A stretch of 64,000 nucleotides of DNA from an uncultured Opitutia bacterium (GCA_903855985.1 CAIOAO010000105.1:19332-83331), one strand, 5' to 3'; shown: positions 53,095-61,434, numbered from the stretch's first letter. Notes: generated from the sequence alone by a model not told the origin. A program made the numbers and translations.

Positions 53095-53595
53095 TTACTT
53101 CCCGTCCGTCAGCGACCAGATCAGCCGGAAGGCCGAGCAGTACTGCTCCGGCTGATTCGCCAGGCGCCGCCGTACTTCGTCCATCGTCAGCCACTCGCCC
53201 GTCTCGATTTCTTCCGGGTGCAGCGTAAACGGCCCCTCATGCGTCAGCCGGTAAACCCAGCAGAATTCCCAACCGGTCTCGGGCCGCGATTCGAGCCGCA
53301 GCCACCGCTCGGGCGTCTCCGCCAGCTGGAGGCCCAGCTCCTCACCCAATTCCCGCACCGCCGCGGTATCGTAGTCCTCGCCCGCATCCACGTGGCCCGC
53401 ACAGGAGGAATCCCAGAGGCCCGGCGACATATCCTTCTTCATGGAGCGTTTCTGGAGAAAAATCCGGCCGGCCGCGTCAAACACCAGGATATGCACCGCC
53501 CGATGCCACAATTTGCGCGCATGGACTTCCCGGCGCGTGGCCCGGCCAACGGGCTCATCGCGCTCGTTTACTACGTCAAAATATTCCTCAGCCAT
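53095..53595 (-). CDS. Nudix hydrolase of the Idi/YfcD-like group
   Basis: The opening YFDVVNERDEPVGRATRREV followed by HARKLWHRAVHILVFDAAGR is typical of the YfcD and isopentenyl-diphosphate isomerase-like Nudix group. The Nudix box GHVDAGEDYDTAAVRELGEE with LGL is complete. The C-terminal YRLTHEGPFTLHPEEIETGE also matches. At 166 residues it is more like YfcD than true Idi, and the Idi active-site Cys context is not evident, so the substrate remains open. It converges on the 116-aa gene. Confidence 0.9.
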   Translation of the reverse strand: MAEEYFDVVNERDEPVGRATRREVHARKLWHRAVHILVFDAAGRIFLQKRSMKKDMSPGLWDSSCAGHVDAGEDYDTAAVRELGEELGLQLAETPERWLRLESRPETGWEFCWVYRLTHEGPFTLHPEEIETGEWLTMDEVRRRLANQPEQYCSAFRLIWSLTDGK

Positions 53596-53656
53596 GCGCC
53601 GCCTTTACATTCCGGTTCATTCGTGTCCATTCGTGGTCCCCTAAACGGAAAACACC

Positions 53657-54094
53657 ATGCCGAAAATTGACGTCAGCAAAGTCGCCGAGATCCTCAAAAA
53701 GAACCAGATCGACCCCGCCGTGCTCCGGCGGGTGATGGAGGAGATGAACCTCGCCGTCCAACCCGACCCCGGTGACGAGGAGAAGCCGCCGGCGGTCAAG
53801 AAGCAGTACGTCATCGTCGTGTCCGACCCGGAGGGGAAGCTGCCCAAGATGGATTTCACCGGCTGGGTGCTGCAGATCCCGGAGAACGTGAGCCCCGCCA
53901 CCACCCCCGACCGCGTCTTCAAGGCCGCCTACGATTTCAACGCCTCGAAAAAGGGTCGCCTGCTCCCCGTCAAGACCGTCGGCGAGGCCTTCGAGAGCGT
54001 GCCCGCAAAGCACTACAAGGAAGCCGAGCTCTGGGTGAAAACCAAGGAGCCCGTCATCGTGCTCCGGACCAACAACGAGATCCCGAAGGACTGA
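53657..54094 (+). CDS. hypothetical protein (145 aa)
   Basis: The protein starts MPKIDVSKVAEILKKNQIDP, with a helical N-terminal region (to about 33), a charged linker DPGDEEKPPAVKK, and an alpha/beta C-terminal domain (QYVIVVSDPEGKLPKMDFTG through TKEPVIVLRTNNEIPKD). I do not recognise it. It diverges from the Nudix gene with 61 bases between the starts and is followed at once by a hairpin repeat. Confidence 0.65.
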   Translation: MPKIDVSKVAEILKKNQIDPAVLRRVMEEMNLAVQPDPGDEEKPPAVKKQYVIVVSDPEGKLPKMDFTGWVLQIPENVSPATTPDRVFKAAYDFNASKKGRLLPVKTVGEAFESVPAKHYKEAELWVKTKEPVIVLRTNNEIPKD

Positions 54095-54102
54095 GGGCGG
54101 TG

Positions 54103-54193
54103 AACCGCGAATAGACGCGAATTGACGCGAATCCGGACCGGGCATTGCGCCTGCTTCCTCTGGATTCGCGTCAATTCGCGTTCATTCGCGGTT
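54103..54193. repeat. CGCGAAT-type hairpin repeat
   Basis: AACCGCGAATAGACGCGAAT (continuing TGACGCGAATCC) pairs with the arm beginning GGATTCGCGTCAATTCGCGT and ending GCGGTT. The arms are 32 bases with one or two differences. Each holds three CGCGAAT units about 9-10 bases apart. It lies between convergent stops. Confidence 0.75.
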
Positions 54194-54205
54194 TTCCTCT
54201 CTCCG

Positions 54206-54730
54206 CTACTCCTCCAGCCCCAGCTTCCGCGGCACGAAGTCGCGAGCCTTCACCGCGGCGGCGAGCGCCTTGAGGTCGAGCTTCGCGCCCGGCTTCACGC
54301 CGTGTTCGCGGTACCAGTTCAGGTTCATCTCCAGCGCGAATTTCAGGTCCCGGCTGCGCGACGCGATCGTCTTTTCGTCGTAGGGCAGCATCGGGTAGAT
54401 TTCCACGAGCTCGCCGGCCGCGTTGAAATACCCGATGTCGAGCGGCGTGGGCGTGTTGTGCATCCAGAACGTCATCTGCTGGGGTGAGCGGTAGACAAAG
54501 ATCATGCCCTGGTCCGGCGCGAGGTCGCGGCGCTCCATCAGGCCGCGCTCCATCTCCTGGGGCAGCACCGCGAGCTGCATGCGCACCGTCTGGTCGCCCA
54601 CCTTGATCGGAAAATAATCCGCGGCCGTCCGGACCGCCGCCACCGGTTCCGGCGCTTTCGCCCCGCAGCCCGCGGCCAGCATCAGGGCCAGCCCGCAACC
54701 GACCAGAGAAACCAGATTTGCGTTTTTCAC
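54206..54730 (-). CDS. DUF192 family lipoprotein
   Basis: The signal MKNANLVSLVGCGLALMLAA followed by GCG is a lipoprotein signal peptide. The DUF192 domain shows VRMQLAVLPQEMERGLMERR, DLAPDQGMIFVYRSPQQMTF and WMHNTPTPLDIGYFNAAGEL, the complete family signature. The final 25 residues are an unusual helical tail. The length is 174. DUF192 proteins are secreted or membrane-bound with no agreed function. It converges on the 145-aa gene and diverges from the M24 peptidase. Confidence 0.92.
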   Translation of the reverse strand: MKNANLVSLVGCGLALMLAAGCGAKAPEPVAAVRTAADYFPIKVGDQTVRMQLAVLPQEMERGLMERRDLAPDQGMIFVYRSPQQMTFWMHNTPTPLDIGYFNAAGELVEIYPMLPYDEKTIASRSRDLKFALEMNLNWYREHGVKPGAKLDLKALAAAVKARDFVPRKLGLEE

Positions 54731-54781
54731 AGACTCGTTGGCTAATCCCCCGCGCCCCCCAGTTCAACCTCTCTCTCCGCC

Positions 54782-55921
54782 GTGGCTTCCTCCCCGCTTC
54801 CTCCCCTCCTCTACGCCGACACCGCCACCAGTTCCGACCAGCTCTATTTCAGCCGCGTCGGCGTGCCGGACCCGTTCATCAGCTTCGGGATCGGGACCAA
54901 GCGTTTCTGCGTCCAAAACGCGCTCGAGTTCGGCCGGGTCAAGAAGGCCCGCACCTTTCACACCGTCCTGCCCCTCGCCGACTGGCACGCCCGCGCCGTC
55001 GCCCGCTGGCCCCGCCGCAAGGTCGGCGTCGCCGAGGTCATCGCCGAACTCGCCCGCGCCTACCGCGTGCGCGGCTTCCGGGTGCCGGATGATTTTCCCG
55101 TCGCCCTCTTCCTCAAGCTCCGCGCCCTCGGCCTGCGCCTTGAGCCTGCCGGCGGTCCGATGTTTCCCGAGCGCGAGATCAAGTCCGACGCCGAGGCTGC
55201 CGCGATTCGCGAGGGCAACCGCCTCAGCTCCGTCGGCTTCGCCGCCGCCGAGGCCATCCTGCGGGCGTCGCGCCCGAAGGGCCGCACCCTCCGCTACGCC
55301 GGCAAGCCGCTCACGTCCGAGGTCCTGAAATTCGCCATCGAGAGCGCCATCCTCCGCGAGGGCGGTTCCTCCCTCAACACCATCGTCGCCGGCGGCGACC
55401 AAGCTTGCGACCCGCACAACCGCGGCACCGGCCCGCTCCGCCCGAACGAGCTCATCATCCTCGATATTTTCCCGAGCGTCACGGCCACCGGCTATTACGG
55501 CGACATGACCCGCACCTTCCTGCGCGGCCGGGCCAGTGACGCCCAGCGCCGGCTCGTCGCCACGGTTCGCGCCGCCCAGCTCGCCGCGATCCGGATGATC
55601 CGCACCGGCGTGGACGGCCAGAAAGTGCACCAAAAGGTCGCCGCTACCTTCGTCGCCGCCGGCTACAAGACCAAGCACACCAAGAACGGCTCGGTCGGCT
55701 ACTTCCACGGCACCGGCCACGGCCTCGGCCTCGCCGTCCACGAGATGCCGCGCCTGAGCCCCACCGTTTCCATGCTGCTCCAGAAGGGCGCCGTCGTGAC
55801 CGTCGAGCCCGGCCTCTACTACCCCGGCCTGGGCGGCTGCCGGATCGAGGACGTCGTGCAGGTCACCGACCGCGGCGCCAAAATGCTTTCCAAATACCAC
55901 TACGAATGGGAACTCAGATAA
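54782..55921 (+). CDS. M24 family aminopeptidase (Xaa-Pro-like)
   Basis: The creatinase/pita-bread fold supplies five metal ligands: Asp in IILDIFPSVTATGY, Asp in YYGDMTRTF, His in GTGHGLGLAVHE, Glu in TVEPGLYYPGLGG and Glu in GCRIEDVVQVT. An N-terminal domain of about 165 residues precedes the catalytic core, as in aminopeptidase P-like proteins. The start is GTG 54782, giving 379 residues. The last 16 bases overlap the heptose kinase gene, so the genes are translationally linked. Confidence 0.92.
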   Translation: MASSPLPPLLYADTATSSDQLYFSRVGVPDPFISFGIGTKRFCVQNALEFGRVKKARTFHTVLPLADWHARAVARWPRRKVGVAEVIAELARAYRVRGFRVPDDFPVALFLKLRALGLRLEPAGGPMFPEREIKSDAEAAAIREGNRLSSVGFAAAEAILRASRPKGRTLRYAGKPLTSEVLKFAIESAILREGGSSLNTIVAGGDQACDPHNRGTGPLRPNELIILDIFPSVTATGYYGDMTRTFLRGRASDAQRRLVATVRAAQLAAIRMIRTGVDGQKVHQKVAATFVAAGYKTKHTKNGSVGYFHGTGHGLGLAVHEMPRLSPTVSMLLQKGAVVTVEPGLYYPGLGGCRIEDVVQVTDRGAKMLSKYHYEWELR

Positions 55922-56895
55922 AAAACCTTCCGCGTCTGCTTAAGGATATCGCGAAACTGCGCATCCTCGTCGTCGGCGACGTGATGCTCGACCGCTACAT
56001 CTGGGGCAATGCGACCCGCCTTTCCCCCGAGGCGCCCGTCCCGGTCGTCAACGTTGACCACGAAACCACCACCGCCGGCGGCGCCGGTAACGTTGCGCTG
56101 AACATCGTCGCGCTGGGGGCCAAATGCACGGTGGTGGGCTATTTCGGCGAAGATGAAATGGGTGCCACGCTCCGCAAGAAACTGGAAGGTAGCGACATTC
56201 TCACCGTTTCCACGCCGGGCACCGGCCAGACCATCGTGAAAACCCGGGTGATGGTGGACCGGCACCAGGTTTGCCGCATCGATCGCGAATCTCCCCCGGC
56301 CGCTTATCATGTCACCCCCCACCAAGCGGAGGCGCTGCTCGCGGACCAGATCGATGCGTGCGACGCCGTCATCCTCTCGGACTACGCCAAGGGAATCCTG
56401 AACAACGAAGTGATCGCCCGGGTGGCCAAAATCGCCGGCGCCGCCGGCAAGTTCATCGCGCTCGACCCCAAGCCGCGCCGCCATCTCACGTTCAAGGGCC
56501 TCGACCTCATCACCCCCAACAAGCGCGAGGCGCTCCAACTCGCGGGGATCAAGATCCTCCCGCACACGCCCTTCCCCGACGCGGAGGTCTGTGCCAAGCT
56601 GCACAAGCTTTACGCGACCAAGCACCTCGTCATTACGCTCGGCGAAGACGGCATGCTGCTCAGCGAAAACGGGCGGGTGGATAAAATCATTCCCACCGCC
56701 GCCCGCGAGGTCTTCGACGTCTCCGGCGCCGGTGACACCTCCCTCGCCGCGCTCGTGCTCGCCCTGACGGCGGGTGCGAAGCTCGAGGACGCCGCCCATT
56801 TCTCCAACGCCGCCGCCGGCGTCGTCGTCGGCAAGATCGGCACCGCCACCGTCACGCCCGCCGAGCTGTCCGCCTACGTCGCGCACGAGTCATGA
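55906..56895 (+). CDS. hldE1: D-glycero-beta-D-manno-heptose-7-phosphate kinase
   Basis: This PfkB/ribokinase-fold enzyme makes heptose 1,7-bisphosphate for LPS inner core. LRILVVGDVMLDRYIWGNAT, SPEAPVPVVNV and GGAGNVALNI are the RfaE domain 1 signature. The ATP and catalytic site is VFDVSGAGDTSLAALVLAL, and SDYAKGIL is also conserved. The 329 residues contain only the kinase domain, so the adenylyltransferase must be elsewhere. The next gene, gmhB, overlaps by four bases and performs the following step. Confidence 0.93.
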   Translation: MGTQIKNLPRLLKDIAKLRILVVGDVMLDRYIWGNATRLSPEAPVPVVNVDHETTTAGGAGNVALNIVALGAKCTVVGYFGEDEMGATLRKKLEGSDILTVSTPGTGQTIVKTRVMVDRHQVCRIDRESPPAAYHVTPHQAEALLADQIDACDAVILSDYAKGILNNEVIARVAKIAGAAGKFIALDPKPRRHLTFKGLDLITPNKREALQLAGIKILPHTPFPDAEVCAKLHKLYATKHLVITLGEDGMLLSENGRVDKIIPTAAREVFDVSGAGDTSLAALVLALTAGAKLEDAAHFSNAAAGVVVGKIGTATVTPAELSAYVAHES

Positions 56896-57422
56896 GCAAG
56901 GCGCTGTTCCTCGACCGCGATGGGACGCTGATCATCGACAAGGTCTACCTGGCCGATCCCGCCGGCGTGGAACTCATCCCCGGCGCCGCCGCAGGCCTCC
57001 GCCGCGCGCGCGCCCTCGGGTACAAACTTTTTCTCTTCACCAACCAGTCCGGCATCGGCCGCGGGCTGCACACGCTTGACGATACCCTCCGCGTCAACGC
57101 GCGCATGGAGGAGCTGCTCGGACTCGGTTCCCCGCTCTTCGACGCCGTCGGCATCGCCCCCGAGGCGCCCGGCCAGCCCGTGCAATACCGCAAGCCCTCG
57201 CCGCGTTTCATCCTCGAGCAGATCGCCACGCACCGCCTCGACCCCGCCCAGTGCTGGATGGTGGGCGATTCCGCCGCCGACATCGGTGCCGCCCTCGCGG
57301 CCAAAATCAAAATCGCCGCAGTCCGCACCGGGAAAATCGACCCGGCCACCCTGCCCGAGATCGCCGCGCATCAGATCCCCATTTACCCCAGTTTCAGCGA
57401 GTTCGCCGGGACGCTAACGTGA
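56892..57422 (+). CDS. gmhB: HAD-family heptose-1,7-bisphosphate phosphatase (GmhB-like), no zinc loop
   Basis: HAD motif I is LFLDRDGTLIID (Asp 8, Asp 10), motif II lies in FLFTNQSGIGRG and motif IV is MVGDSAADIGAA. These and the gene order after the heptose kinase fit GmhB, which removes the 7-phosphate. The zinc-binding loop of classical GmhB (a CXH...CXC pattern before RKP) is absent: the sequence reads GQPVQYRKPSPRFI without cysteines. The length of 176 is close to normal. An HAD phosphatase of different specificity remains possible. Confidence 0.85.
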   Translation: MSKALFLDRDGTLIIDKVYLADPAGVELIPGAAAGLRRARALGYKLFLFTNQSGIGRGLHTLDDTLRVNARMEELLGLGSPLFDAVGIAPEAPGQPVQYRKPSPRFILEQIATHRLDPAQCWMVGDSAADIGAALAAKIKIAAVRTGKIDPATLPEIAAHQIPIYPSFSEFAGTLT

Positions 57423-57427
57423 ATTGG

Positions 57428-57500
57428 CCCGCGGATCACACGGAATACACGGAAAGAAATCCAACCTCCGGCCCGTTTGCATTCCGTGTGTTCTGTGGGT
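57428..57500. repeat. CACGGAA-type hairpin repeat
   Basis: CCCGCGGATCACACGGAATA (continuing CACGGAAA) on the left pairs with ATTCCGTGTGTTCTGTGGGT on the right. The units recur about every 9-10 bases. It lies between gmhB and the Fpg-like gene, both on the plus strand. Confidence 0.65.
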
Positions 57501-57515
57501 AACTAAACCGATCCC

Positions 57516-58340
57516 ATGCCCGAATTCGCCGAGGTTGAATTCTTCCGCAAGCGCTGGGCCCAGGCCGCCGCCGGCCAGCGCATCAAGTCCGTCCAGCTGC
57601 ATCCGGCCGCGAAGATCTTCCGCGGCACCCACCCTGCTGCGATCCAGCGCGCGCTGACCGGCGCCAAGTATCTTTCCTCCGAGGCGCAGGCGAAGCAGAT
57701 GCTCTTCCGTTTCAGTGGCGGCGCGTGGGTCGGGGTGCATCTTGGCATGAGCGGTGAACTTCGCGCCGAGGCCACTGGTTATACGCCGCTCAAGCACGAC
57801 CACTTCGTGCTCAAAACCGCCAAAGTGAGCCTGGTTTTTTCCGATCCGCGGATGTTTGGCCGCGTCCAATTCCACCTCGGCCCCGCCGCCCCCGTGTGGT
57901 GGACCAGGATCGCCCCGCCCATCCTGTCCGCCGCATTCACCGTCGAGGCCGTCACCGCCTTCCTGCAACGCCGCGCCCGCGCGCCGATCAAGGCCGTGCT
58001 GCTGATGCAGGAGCGGTTCCCCGGCATCGGCAACTGGATGGCCGACGAGATCCTGTGGCGGACCTCGATCCATCCCCGCCGCCGCGCCGGCACGCTCAAA
58101 CCCGCCGAGATCCAGGCCCTCTGGAAGGAATGCGGCCGGGTCTGCCGGCTGGCCCTCGATACCATCGCCGGCCGCGGCAACTACCTGCCGCCGGATCTCA
58201 ACGCCCACATTCCCAAGACCTGGCTGTTCTGGCACCGCTGGGAGGACGGCGGACGCGACCCGCGCACTGGCACGCCTCTCGCCCGCGCCGAAATCGGCGG
58301 CCGCACCACCTGCTGGTCCCCGGCCCGGCAGAAGATCTGA
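57516..58340 (+). CDS. Fpg/Nei-type DNA glycosylase lacking the zinc-finger cysteines
   Basis: The protein starts MPEFAEVEFFRKRW, matching the MPELPEVE start whose Pro 2 is the catalytic nucleophile and Glu 3 the acid. The helix-two-turn-helix is LMQERFPGIGNWMADEILWR, and IHPRRRAGTL follows. At the C-terminus, family members have a four-Cys zinc finger; here the region WHRWEDGGRDPRTGTPLARA, then EIGGRTTCWSPARQ, keeps its general shape and the GGRTT motif but has a single Cys. It resembles zincless-finger members such as NEIL1 or plant Fpg. It has 274 residues. Confidence 0.9.
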   Translation: MPEFAEVEFFRKRWAQAAAGQRIKSVQLHPAAKIFRGTHPAAIQRALTGAKYLSSEAQAKQMLFRFSGGAWVGVHLGMSGELRAEATGYTPLKHDHFVLKTAKVSLVFSDPRMFGRVQFHLGPAAPVWWTRIAPPILSAAFTVEAVTAFLQRRARAPIKAVLLMQERFPGIGNWMADEILWRTSIHPRRRAGTLKPAEIQALWKECGRVCRLALDTIAGRGNYLPPDLNAHIPKTWLFWHRWEDGGRDPRTGTPLARAEIGGRTTCWSPARQKI

Positions 58341-58347
58341 ATTTTTT

Positions 58348-58482
58348 ATCGCAGAAACGCGAAAGTGCAAAAACAGGAACCTATATCTGAAGGCTTGTTC
58401 TGCGTTTCCGCGCTTTCGCGTTTTTGCGATTAATTCCGAGGTCCGACCTTCGTCCGCTTCGTGCCCTTCGTGCTTAAAATCA
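58348..58482. repeat. composite hairpin repeat, copy 3
   Basis: The hairpin arms are near 58348-58373 and 58405-58430 (ATCGCAGAAACGCGAAAGTG on the left, ending TTTTTGCGAT on the right), with several mismatches. The spacer TAATTCCGAGGTCCGACC follows, then the tail TTCGTCCGCTTCGTGCCCTT (58448 onward). The order hairpin-spacer-tail matches copies 4 and 5. It lies between convergent genes. Confidence 0.7.
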
Positions 58483-58485
58483 GGA

Positions 58486-59397
58486 TCAGCGCCCGACCTT
58501 GTACTTCCCGCGGTACGCCCGCGGCGTGAGACCCGCGTACTTGCGGAACAGCCGGCTGAAGTGCGCGGAGTCGGCAAAGCCGAGGTCCATCGCGACCTGC
58601 GTGATTGTCTGCTCGCTGTCGAGCAGCCGTGCGCACGCATGGTGAATCCGGCGCCGCTGATAGTATTCGAGCGGTGCCAGCCCCGTGGCGCGCCGGAACA
58701 GCCGGCTCGCGTGGTCGGCCGACACCGGCCACTCCCGCAATTGCGCCGAATGGTCGAACGGCCGGCCGTTCTCAATGCAGGCCTCGATGCCGTGCATCAC
58801 CGCCCAGATCGGCGCGGAAAACTCCTCGCGCGTCGCGTCGCACGCCCGCGAGAGTTGCACCAGCACCTTCAAAAACGCCGCCTTGATGAACAGCGGCGAG
58901 GGCTGCGTCGCCCCCAGTTCCCGCCTGATTTCGTCCAACTCCGCCTCGACGGCCGCCGCCGCCCGCGGCTCAAGCCGGAACACCGCCGGTCGCGGCTGCT
59001 CCTGCCGCCGGAACAACACCTGGGCCAGAAACAGGGGCACCAGCCCCCGCTCCGCCCACTGTTCCCGCCAGCCTACCGCCAGCCATTCCGCGAGATAGTA
59101 CAGGTTGATGAATTCCACCCCGTGCGGGCGCGAAAACGCATGCACCCCGCCCGGGGCCACCACGATCACCGAACCCGGCTCCAGCTCCTGCGTGCCGTCG
59201 GCGGTGTGGTGACGGCAGCGGCCGCGCACCACCACGCTCACCTCGTAGTAGTCGTGATCGTGCGGCGGGATGTCCGCGATCACCTGCACGTGCTCGACGT
59301 TGAGCGGACGCGTCGCACTGAGGCGCACCTTGGCTTGGTTGATGGTGAAAGTGGCTTTGATACCGGAAACGTTCAAGTTTTTGCCCAACCCGTACAA
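58486..59397 (-). CDS. AraC-family transcriptional regulator with cupin sensor domain
   Basis: An N-terminal cupin domain (HDHDYYEVSVVVRGRCRHHT, ELEPGSVIVVAPGGVHAF) would bind a small ligand, often a sugar. The C-terminal AraC DNA-binding domain has two helix-turn-helices, ending ITQVAMDLGFADSAHFSRLF with RKYAGLTPRAYR. Its 303 residues start at a TTG (59397), the only start codon that keeps the opening. It is divergent from a PhyH gene with 35 bases between the starts, so it probably controls that gene and its own. Confidence 0.92.
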   Translation of the reverse strand: MYGLGKNLNVSGIKATFTINQAKVRLSATRPLNVEHVQVIADIPPHDHDYYEVSVVVRGRCRHHTADGTQELEPGSVIVVAPGGVHAFSRPHGVEFINLYYLAEWLAVGWREQWAERGLVPLFLAQVLFRRQEQPRPAVFRLEPRAAAAVEAELDEIRRELGATQPSPLFIKAAFLKVLVQLSRACDATREEFSAPIWAVMHGIEACIENGRPFDHSAQLREWPVSADHASRLFRRATGLAPLEYYQRRRIHHACARLLDSEQTITQVAMDLGFADSAHFSRLFRKYAGLTPRAYRGKYKVGR

Positions 59398-59432
59398 GCT
59401 CCAACCGCCACCCTGTGCTACCTTGCTGCACC

Positions 59433-60209
59433 GTGAACAACACCGAATATCCCCTGACCCCCTCGCAAATTTCCAGCTACCAGCGTGACGGTTACATTCA
59501 ATTGAATGACGTCATCACGGGGGACGACCTCGTGGCCTTCCGCGACGCCGTCGAGGAGGGCGTGAAGGAGGACACCAAGGATCTCGACCCGAACCGGGTG
59601 AAGGGCAGCTACGAGCAGATTTTCATCCAGTGCGTGAACCTCTGGCACCGCTACCCGAAGGTGAAGCCCTTCGTCCTTTCGCCGAGGCTCGCCAAGATCG
59701 CCGCGCGCCTGATGGGCACGCCCGTCCGCATCTGGCATGACCACGCGCTCTTCAAGGAGCCCCACACCGGCGCGAAGACCCCGTGGCACCAGGACACGCC
59801 CTACTGGCCGCACGAGCAGAAGATGCACCAGCTCACCATCTGGGTCGCCCTCCGCGACGCCACGATCCAAAACGGCTGCATGTCCTTCATCCCGACCACG
59901 CACCGGATGCTGGACATCGAGCCCGTCAACCTCGGCAATCCCCAGGACCTCTTCGACGTCGCCCCGCAGACCAAGGGCCTCAAGCCCGTCACCTGCGAAC
60001 TCAAGGCCGGGTCCGTCACCATCCACAACGGCATGACCTTCCACTACGCCGGTCCGAACCGTTCCGACGGCATGCGCGAAGTCATCGCGATCATCTACAT
60101 GCCCGACGGCACGACCTACCTGAAAGTCCCACACCCGGTCACGGATCCGATGAAGCTCACGCAGGGCGTGAAGATGGACCAGGACATGTTCCCGCTGGTG
60201 GCGACCTGA
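59433..60209 (+). CDS. phytanoyl-CoA dioxygenase (PhyH) family oxygenase
   Basis: The iron ligands are His 119 and Asp 121 in TPWHQDTPYWPH and the distal His 204 in GMTFHYAGPNRSD, with Arg 210 for 2-oxoglutarate. YQRDGYIQLNDVITGDDLVA opens the domain. The GTG at 59433 gives 258 residues. It is regulated in all likelihood by the divergent AraC gene. Such AraC/PhyH pairs recur in Verrucomicrobiota and Planctomycetes; substrates are generally unknown. Confidence 0.92.
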   Translation: MNNTEYPLTPSQISSYQRDGYIQLNDVITGDDLVAFRDAVEEGVKEDTKDLDPNRVKGSYEQIFIQCVNLWHRYPKVKPFVLSPRLAKIAARLMGTPVRIWHDHALFKEPHTGAKTPWHQDTPYWPHEQKMHQLTIWVALRDATIQNGCMSFIPTTHRMLDIEPVNLGNPQDLFDVAPQTKGLKPVTCELKAGSVTIHNGMTFHYAGPNRSDGMREVIAIIYMPDGTTYLKVPHPVTDPMKLTQGVKMDQDMFPLVAT

Positions 60210-60238
60210 GGCGGGCGGGCTTCGCCCGCAGCTTTCCG

Positions 60239-60263
60239 CAGTCAGCGGTCAGCAATCAGCTGC
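60239..60263. repeat. dispersed CAGTCAGCGGTC repeat, copy 2
   Basis: CAGTCAGCGGTCAGCAATCA continues GCTGC. It matches the segment at 4565-4597 and shows the same 7-base period (GTCAGCG, GTCAGCA, ATCAGCT). It lies between the convergent PhyH and substrate-binding protein genes. Confidence 0.5.
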
Positions 60264-60270
60264 CGGACAC

Positions 60271-61248
60271 TCACTTCGGCAGCGCCATCAATCCCGCGAT
60301 TTTCGGATCCGTGAGGTTCTCCGCCGTCGCGAGGTAAACGCCCGTGTCCACCACGGCCGAGACCTTTTCACCGCGCAGGACCTGTACGATCGTCTTCACG
60401 CCGAGGTAGCCCATCTTCACCGGGTCCTGGAGGATCATGCCCTGGAGGTCGTTGCGCTTGAAGGCGTCGTTGAACGACGCGCTGTTGGCGAAGCCCACGA
60501 GCTTCACCTTGCCGCCACCGAGGCCGGCGTTGGCCAGCGCGAGCAGCATGCCAGCCTGGGTGGACTCGTTCGGGGTGAAGATGCCGTTCACTTGTGCGCC
60601 GTAGCGATTGAGGAGGTTCTGCGAGGCCGCCATCGCAGTGTCCCGCGTCGCCCCGCCGTGCTGGTTGGACGAGATCACCTTGATCCCGGGAAACTTCGCC
60701 GCGAGTTCCGCCAGGAAACCCGCCTCGCGCGCCTCGCAGCTGCCTGACCCGACCTGCACGCGGAGCAGGATGACGTTCCCCTGCCCGTGGAGCAGTTCCC
60801 CTAGGCGGTCCGCCGCCAGCTGGCCGCCCTTGTAGTTGTCCGTGGCGATGAAGCTGACCTGCGCCTTGGAATCCAAGCCCGAGTCCACGATGGCCACGGG
60901 GATGCCAGCCATTGCCGCCTGCTCCACCGGCGCCACGAGCGCGTGGTGGTCCAGCGGCGCCAGCACCATGCCGCTCACGCGCCGCCCGATGAAATTCTCG
61001 ACCACCTGCACCTGCTGGTCGCGGTCGTCCTCGCGCAACGGCCCCTTCCAGATGATTTCCACGTTCGTGCCGCCGGCCTTGAGCTCCGCCTGCGCCTGCA
61101 GCGCACCGGCGTGGATCATCTTCCAATACTCGTGCGTCGTCCCCATCGGGATCACCGCGATGGTGTAGTCACGCTCGGCCGCATGCAGCAGCGGCAACGA
61201 AGCACACAGCATCAGGACAAAAATAGCCAAGCGATGGGGTAAACGCAT
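60271..61248 (-). CDS. periplasmic sugar-binding protein of the Peripla_BP_4 (ribose/autoinducer-2) type
   Basis: ATG 61248 gives a signal peptide (LPHRLAIFVLMLCASLPLLH, cleavage after HAA). The mature protein has TIAVIPMGTTHEYWKMIHAG, VSGMVLAPLDHHALVAPVEQ, IPVAIVDSGLDSKAQVSFIA and GIFTPNESTQAGMLLALANA, the standard cluster B binding fold. The 325 residues are normal. No ATPase or permease gene is adjacent, so it is an orphan component of an ABC transporter or a sensor partner. Upstream in-frame sequence is repeat-derived and is not part of the protein. Confidence 0.92.
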   Translation of the reverse strand: MRLPHRLAIFVLMLCASLPLLHAAERDYTIAVIPMGTTHEYWKMIHAGALQAQAELKAGGTNVEIIWKGPLREDDRDQQVQVVENFIGRRVSGMVLAPLDHHALVAPVEQAAMAGIPVAIVDSGLDSKAQVSFIATDNYKGGQLAADRLGELLHGQGNVILLRVQVGSGSCEAREAGFLAELAAKFPGIKVISSNQHGGATRDTAMAASQNLLNRYGAQVNGIFTPNESTQAGMLLALANAGLGGGKVKLVGFANSASFNDAFKRNDLQGMILQDPVKMGYLGVKTIVQVLRGEKVSAVVDTGVYLATAENLTDPKIAGLMALPK

Positions 61249-61294
61249 GGGAGTAGCTAGGGCGCACCAGTCAAATCCGCCAACCCCAAACCGT

Positions 61295-61434
61295 ATCGCG
61301 GAAACGCGGAGGTGCGGAGTTGGGGAAACAAACCCTCGAACAGGGTTCTGATTCCGCGTCTCCGCCCCTCCGCGTTTCCGCGATAAATTCCGGGTTCGAT
61401 TTTCGTGTCTTTCGTGTTTTTCGTGGTTAAACAT
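61295..61434. repeat. composite hairpin repeat, copy 4
   Basis: The left arm ATCGCGGAAACGCGGAGGTG (61295 on) pairs with the right arm ending CTCCGCGTTTCCGCGAT at 61384. The spacer AAATTCCGGGTTCGA follows, then TTTTCGTGTCTTTCGTGTTT (continuing TTCGTGGTTAA, to 61434). This is the most complete copy. It lies between divergent genes, directly upstream of the SGNH hydrolase start. Confidence 0.8.

Noticed and set aside
61249..61434. A possible N-terminal extension of the sugar-binding protein (MFNHEKHERHENRTRN and onward)
   Set aside because: It is translated from the composite repeat element, and a proper signal peptide begins at ATG 61248.
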